A stretch of DNA of 64,000 bases from the NCBI GenBank assembly GCA_965153355.1, contig OZ231127.1, forward strand, positions 84,940,001 through 85,004,000, in the 5' to 3' direction. The DNA comes from Flaccisagitta enflata (lineage: Eukaryota > Chaetognatha > Sagittoidea > Aphragmophora). Positions 58,840-64,000 of the stretch are shown here, piece by piece. How positions within the stretch are numbered: position 1 is the stretch's first letter; every line of letters begins with the position of its first letter. The notes under the pieces were generated by a model. The model did no database searches. It saw only the letters and a list, made by a program, of their open reading frames with translations, and was not told the DNA's origin. The position numbers and the translations under genes were made by a program.

Positions 58840-59422
58840 CACAAGGCCAAGTAGGCCAATGATGCGTCAACGATGCGTCTTCAGTGAAAGAACGTTTTAC
58901 ATCAATGAAATTTGTTTATAAATGAATGACTGACTGACTGACTGACTGACTGACTGACTGACTGACTGGCTGACTTACTGAATGACTGACTGACTGACTG
59001 AATGAATGAATGAATGAATGAATGAATGAATGAATGAATGAATGAATGAATGAATGAATAAATGAATGAATGAATTGATGAATGAATGAATGAATGAATG
59101 AATGAATGAATGAATGAATGAATGAATGAATGAATGAATGAATGAATGACTGAATGAATGAATGAATAAATGAATGAATGAATGAATGAATGAACGAATG
59201 AAAAAATGAATGAATGAATGAATGAATGAATGAATGAATGAATGAATGAATGAATGAATGAATGAATGAATGAATGAATGAATGATAGAATGAGTGAAAG
59301 ATAATACTGGTGCCGCTTTTTGGATGAAAGAGCCTCAGATTTTGTGATTTAAAGGTCTGCGTGACCGACAGACAGACAGACGGACACGACCTCTTATAGA
59401 GATGCGAGGACTCATCTAAAAA
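58840..59422 (+). mobile_element. HINE-like element, family C copy 3, with long (GAAT)n core
   Basis: 5' end ACAAGGCCAAGTAGGCCAAT then GATGCGTC; 3' end GACCGACAGACAGACAGACG, TATAGAGATGCGAGGACTCA, TCTAAAAA. The middle has a GACT array (58927-58998) and a GAAT array (59000-59285). Copy 1 at 774-1027 has a short ATTC core in the equivalent place. Confidence 0.7.
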
Positions 59423-60217
59423 GTCGAGTGCATCCAACCCGAACAAAAAATCTGTCACCGATTAAAGTCAAATCTTTGGTTGAAAGATTTAAGAGAGGAT
59501 TCTTTGCCCGCTATATTTGATAATTTTATGGATTTTGCTCTGATCCGGCCTCGTTTTTGTTATGAAACGGAATTTGCTTTATTGTCTTTACGATTTCCCA
59601 AAGTAATAAAAGGGTCAATGATAAATACTTTTCGGTATCGGGCAAATTATCCTTCTCTCTTCTCTCTGGCCATCCACCCTTGTGGGGACGCACTCACCTC
59701 CCTACCCTGTGGCCCTGCAGGCCTCATAACTCATAAGCCCAAAATCTTCACATTCATAATTATCGCCCTTAAATGGGCGCTTACATCGGCAAATATGCTC
59801 TCTTACTCTCAGGACTTAATATCAAATTCATCCAAGTGTTTGAAAAGACTCCGCCAAGATACAGCTGGGATTGTTATTGAAATAAAAGATCATTAAAACA
59901 TGAAAGACATAAAAATTGAATGATATTTTTAATGATAACCCCCACAAATTCCTAGGTGTTATCCTACTGACCGCCTGACGCTTTTACGACCATTTTGTCC
60001 ATTTGAGATTATGGTAAAGAGTGGCCATCTATAGGGCAAAATCATACATCGATAAAACTGGAAAATGATGATAACTGATAAGAATATCGAGGCTGGATAC
60101 AAGTCTGTCCCAGTCGTCTACAGGTGGCCAGGGCCCGTATGTACGGTACGAATGTGCGGTACTTAGACATGAGCAGTGTGGCCAAAGACCGTAAAATCAT
60201 AACAATGTAAAATAGTC
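59423..60217. other. Unannotated stretch with a 138-residue frame
   Basis: The plus-strand frame 59480-59896 has mixed composition and is not a simple-repeat readout, but I recognise no motif or family. I see no start context or neighbour that would support it. Confidence 0.3.
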
Positions 60218-60288
60218 AAATGGTACAGGCTGACCGACGGACGGGCGGACAAGCCGGGGTGTAGAGGCACGTGGCACACGATTAGAAA
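60218..60288 (+). mobile_element. HINE-like 3' fragment, family A variant
   Basis: GACCGACGGACGGGCGGACA, GCCGGGGTGTAGAGGCACGT and GGCACACGATTAGAAAA. The hairpin is degenerate. Confidence 0.5.
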
Positions 60289-60299
60289 ATACTTGTTGG

Positions 60300-60620
60300 A
60301 TTACCCCCTTTATCCCTTCAGCCATACCTTGAAGAAACTTAGGACGAAACGGCATTTGTTACCAAAAGAAAAAAAAAGAAAAAAAAAAAACAAGCATCAA
60401 AGCATTGTTCCCAGGTTACAGCCCTAATTTGCAAGTTACATCATTGATTTCGAGTAATGTCATCTATTCCTTCAGCTATACCTTAGCATGAAACAGCATC
60501 CGTTACAAAAAAGAAAATAGAATATCAAAAAAACAAGCATTAGATCATTGTTCCCAGGTTACACCCCTGATTTGCAAGTTACATCATTAATTTCGAGTTA
60601 TGTCATCCATTCCGTAACTT
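60300..60620. repeat. Two-copy tandem duplication, ~165 bp unit
   Basis: CCTTCAGCCATACCTT, CATTGTTCCCAGGTTACA and GATTTGCAAGTTACATCATT occur in the same order in both copies, with an A-rich spacer of different length. Confidence 0.8.
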
Positions 60621-60642
60621 ATGTCTCCTGTCATCACCTTTT

Positions 60643-60800
60643 TAGTCGCGTCTTTTTTCTACTCCGATTTTTTGTTGGTTATCAAAAAGACAACGTTCCG
60701 AGGCATGGATGATGGATCCATTTCAACGTAACTCTACAACCCGCTGCCTTGATCCGTCCGTTGGTCCATCTGTCCATCCGTGATCCTGAGTCAAAAAATG
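60643..60800 (-). mobile_element. HINE-like element, family A, interrupted hairpin
   Basis: TTTTTAGTCGCGTC, then ~65 bp of foreign sequence, then AACTCTACAACCCGCTGCC and a CCGT/CCAT core. The 5' end is missing. Confidence 0.5.
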
Positions 60801-60971
60801 CAATAACAAGCTTTTTGTGTGAAGGATGGTGGTTCAACGTCCCTCCCCACCCGTTCCCAACGTTACTGTAACTCAGTTGTTTGAATAGTTCTTGCATTAC
60901 TTTAAGTAAAAGAATGTCAGTCTGACCGGCTGTCGCTTCCTCCAACCATCTCTCTTTGTGACCAAGGAATA

Positions 60972-61450
<479 letters not shown>

Positions 61451-61472
61451 AAAGATGATTCTATATGATGCT

Positions 61473-61631
61473 CTTTTTTGTCGCGAATACGCAACTCTAC
61501 AACCCGCTTTTTACATCCGTCCATCTGTCATAGTTAACTATTTTTGCTTTTTCGACGTGTTTAGGGGGTTTTGGCATTACTACTCCAGCCCACCAGCACG
61601 AGACTAGGGTAGCTGAGTATCCAGCCTTGTT
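61473..61631 (-). mobile_element. HINE-like element, family A, diverged
   Basis: TTTTTTGTCGCGAATACGCA, ACTCTACAACCCGC, a short CCGT/CCAT core, GGCATTACTACTCCAGCCCA, GCACGAGACTAGGGTAGCTG and AGTATCCAGCCTTGTTTG. A further scrap (CTAGTCAAGGACATGCAACT) begins at 61707. Confidence 0.65.
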
Positions 61632-61779
61632 TGTAATAGGAGCTGTTTTCAATTTTCGGGAGATCAAAGCGACTTGAGAATACATGTATTGTTTGATAAT
61701 GACTTTCTAGTCAAGGACATGCAACTCTACAACTTACTTTGTCCAGGTATTTCGTCGGCGTTCTCATTGCGTTTTTGTC

Positions 61780-62325
61780 CCAAATAGGGGAATGACGTCT
61801 CAAAACTTCTAGTATGCAACAGTTTCAGAACGACCAAAAAACCATTTATGCATACAGCAATGCCCTTTAGTGGCAGTAATCTGGGGTTTCAAAACGCAGG
61901 CATACTTGTCGTTTTAAAACGCTTTTTTTGGGGGGTTTCAAAACCGCATAAAAAGGGCTTTTGAGAACATGTCTAAAATATCATTTTTTTCTCACCTCAA
62001 GCCAGCTAGTTTTTACCGTTTTGGAACTGGGAAAAAGTGGCAATGAAATTATGAAATATGAAATAGCCGTTTCTTAGCTTCAATTTTTTGCAGTTTCAAA
62101 ACTTCATTTTTTTGCAGTTTCAAAACTTCATTTTTTTGCAGTTTCAAAACTTCATTTTTTTGCAGTTTCAAAACTTCAATTTTTTGCAGTTTCAAAACTG
62201 AAAAAAATAAGCTTTTTGGCACAAACACACAAAGAGATTATCACAACTGCAATTTCATTTAAGTATGTACATTTTTGCACTTTTAACTCAAGCAGAATGG
62301 GTGAACCGATGGAGGACAGACAGAC
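61780..62325. repeat. TTTCAAAAC-type repeat region
   Basis: Dispersed TTTCAAAACG and GTTTTAAAACG words, plus a clean ~26-bp tandem (GCAGTTTCAAAACTTCATTT) at 62070-62205. Similar words continue at 62730-63110. Confidence 0.7.
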
Positions 62326-62329
62326 TAAG

Positions 62330-62700
62330 CCTCTTTCAGGGTTTTGAGGTTGGGATCTGGGTCTCTTGGGTGGGATTGGGACCTCGAGGCTAAGATTTGG
62401 GCTTCAAGGCGGGTATCTGGGCCTCCAGGCAAGGATTTGGCCTTCAGGCTAGAATTTGGGCCTCAAGACTGTGATTTGGGTCCCGAGACTGGGATCTGAG
62501 GGGGGGGGGGGGACAAAGGAGAAGAAGGAGAAAATTCCCGATATGTGTGAAAGCATAGGTCATCGACCCCTTCGGAGCTGCTGCCCAAAAGGATGTCTTT
62601 CAGTTTCAGTGTTATGGAAAACCAAGAGTGGCGTGCGTATTAGTCAGTCAGTGAGGGCTAACGGGGCCCTCTTCCATTTATTTCAGTTTGGGTAAAGTCA
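62330..62700. mobile_element. G5 right half joined to a satellite monomer
   Basis: GGGATTTGGGCCTC-type units, GGAGAAAATTCCC, GATATGTGTGAAAGCATAGG, TCATCGACCCCTTCGGAGCT, GCTGCCCAAAAGG, followed at 62596 by the 315-bp satellite segment (TATTAGTCAGTCAGTGAGGG, CCCTCTTCCATTTATTTCAG). The left G arm is absent. Confidence 0.6.
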
Positions 62701-63115
62701 GCTATCATATAACCATATTTCAATTTTTAAACATTTTTTCTTAGTTTCAATACTTCAATTTTTTGCGTTTTCAAAATGGTAAAAAAGGTGATAAGATTAC
62801 AAAGATGAATAGATTTTTTCCCATGCTGGCCGTTACTTTTGCGCTGTTTTCAAGCGTTTTGAAACACAAAAATCTCATGGTTTTAAAACCTTAGAGTTGC
62901 AGAGTTTTGATACGTCAACTATGCCTCAATATTCGTTTCAAAAGTTGCGCATACTTGTGGTTTTGAAACGACAATATAAGATCGTTTTAAAACTGCATAA
63001 GAACGCCCGTTTCAAAACGGCCTTTTCCAGCATTTTTGTGACATAAATTCATAATGTTTGTCACAATAATCTATTTTTTTGCATTTTTGAAACGATTTTT
63101 GGCGGTTTAATACGC
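62701..63115. repeat. TTTCAAAAC-type repeat region, continuation
   Basis: Same AT-rich words as 61780-62325, so the G5/satellite block probably interrupts one older region. Confidence 0.5.
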
Positions 63116-63127
63116 TTTAGAAGAACG

Positions 63128-63312
63128 CCACGGAATATCTCACTTTGTCTGTCTATCCATCCATCTATCCGTCGGTTGGTCTGTTGGTCTGCCACAATTT
63201 ATTTTTTCCATGTTTTTGACCTCATTGCTCCTACCCTAATGGTCCAATGACCTCAAATAAGGCCCCTGTCCACCGGCACGCGACTGGAGAAGCCATGTAT
63301 CCGGCCTTTTTG
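63128..63312 (-). mobile_element. HINE-like element, family A, hairpin eroded
   Basis: CACTTTGTCTGTCTATCCAT, CGGT core, GACCTCATTGCTCCTACCC, GGCCCCTGTCCACCGGCACG, CGACTGGAGAAGCCATG and TATCCGGCC. It runs directly into the G6 left end. Confidence 0.6.
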
Positions 63313-64000
63313 GGCAGCCACCCCGAATGGGATGAAGTCCTGTAGAACACAGGGGGATTCTGTCCGTCCGTCCGTCCGTCTGTCTGTACGTCTGTCCGTC
63401 TGTCCGTCCGTCCCCCCCCCCCCCGCCCCACCCTCGGCTTCGTCTCCTTTGGGGCCCAGATCCAAACTGTATGGCCCAAATCCGAGCAAAAATGGTCCAA
63501 ATCCGCCCAAAATTGGCCAAATCCAGGCAAAATGGCCTAAGACCAGGAAAAATGGGCCTTATCTGGCTAGAAAACCTGAATTCTGGCCTGAGTTCTATCA
63601 TCTTGGCCCCTTAAACTTAGATTCTGGCTCCAAAAACCCACATCCAAGCCTTAGAGACGCAGATCCTGACCTTTGGGACCCAGATTCTGACCTCCAAGAC
63701 CTAAGTGCTGGCCTAAAAGACCTAAATCCTAGCCTCAGAGGACCAAATCCTGACCTCAGAAACTGAAATCCTTGCCTCTGAGACCAAGAAATTGGTCTCT
63801 GAGACCCAGATTCTGGCCTCAGAGACCCAGATCCTGGCCTGCTTCTGCCTCAACTTAACCTACAAACTATACAAAAATGGCAAGGGTACCATTGTCCATA
63901 TTCTGCCTTTTGTCAGTTCTCCTTGATATTCAATGAAAATTTGAATAACAGGGCATCCTGGACAGAAGGAAGGCAAACAGGACGGACAGACGGACGGACA
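63307..64000. mobile_element. Foldback element G6, cut by the window edge
   Basis: TTTTTGGGCAGCCACCCCGA, TGTAGAACACAGGGGGATTC, a GTCC/GTCT run, C13, then ~20-30-bp units (CAGATTCTGGCCTCAGAGAC). The last 20 bases (GACGGACAGACGGACGGACA) look like the start of the complementary right arm. Confidence 0.55.

Noticed and set aside
59480-59896. 138-residue open frame as a host gene
   Set aside because: Composition is mixed but no motif, homologue or splice structure is recognisable, and frames of this length are expected by chance here.

Overview
The window looks like repeat-dominated nuclear DNA of a eukaryote, most likely an invertebrate animal. There is no prokaryote-style gene packing, no operon and no rRNA gene. 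Long (GA)n, (CA)n, (CAA)n, (GTT)n, (GAT)n and (ATTC)n arrays occur throughout, and nearly every long open frame is a readout of one of them. I cannot name the species. The one credible protein locus (47.9-50.5 kb) is split by introns and resembles transposase-like proteins I recall from animal genomes.

Layout. 0-2.9 kb: simple repeats, a 54-bp minisatellite and two small hairpin-ended elements. 3-4.6 kb: a foldback element (G) holding a TA-flanked element and a second foldback unit. 5.2-6.2 kb: a three-level nest with a hAT-type element at its core. 7-10.6 kb: GA and polypyrimidine arrays and a 1.74-kb near-palindrome (8051-9792). 10.6-12.2 kb: a ~315-bp satellite. 15-20.2 kb: microsatellites and TA-flanked elements, one with a foldback element inside. 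20-23.2 kb: three minisatellites/satellites. 23-46.5 kb: scattered small elements, a 634-bp-offset segmental duplication and microsatellites. 46.7-52.3 kb: a complete ~5-kb DNA transposon inserted in a G-rich minisatellite. 52.3-56.9 kb: a 973-bp TA-flanked element in a tandem array, a pogo-like MITE and 30-bp and 41-bp minisatellites. 57-64 kb: CAA/GTT/GAAT/CA arrays and more small elements.

Main result. The 47033-51991 element has inverted termini beginning CACACA, an imperfect 4-bp target duplication (AAGG), terminal arms built of ~180-bp units that are themselves palindromes, and an intron-containing gene for a cysteine-rich protein. The 8051-9792 palindrome has the same terminal motif (CACACATCT), an exact 4-bp duplication (TTTC) and arms of tandem units, so it looks like a non-autonomous relative. 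CAC ends plus 4-bp duplications suggest the CMC/Chapaev group of DNA transposons; that assignment is inference.

A second system is a set of ~25 small elements. All share one end reading AACAAGGCC and the other end made of a short hairpin followed by CTAAAA. Each family has its own subterminal motif (A: GTCGCGTG; B: GGTGCGAC; C: GATGCGTC) and a tetranucleotide (CCGA)n core. This matches the published layout of Helentron-associated elements (DINE-1/HINE-like). In this table their strand is set so that the hairpin end is the 3' end.

Other supported families: TA-flanked mariner-like MITEs (F, H, K), hAT-type elements with exact 8-bp duplications, pogo-like MITEs, and foldback G elements (ends CCTTTTTGGGCAGCGG) that appear to carry the 315-bp satellite. 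Stretches with no entry hold nothing I recognise.
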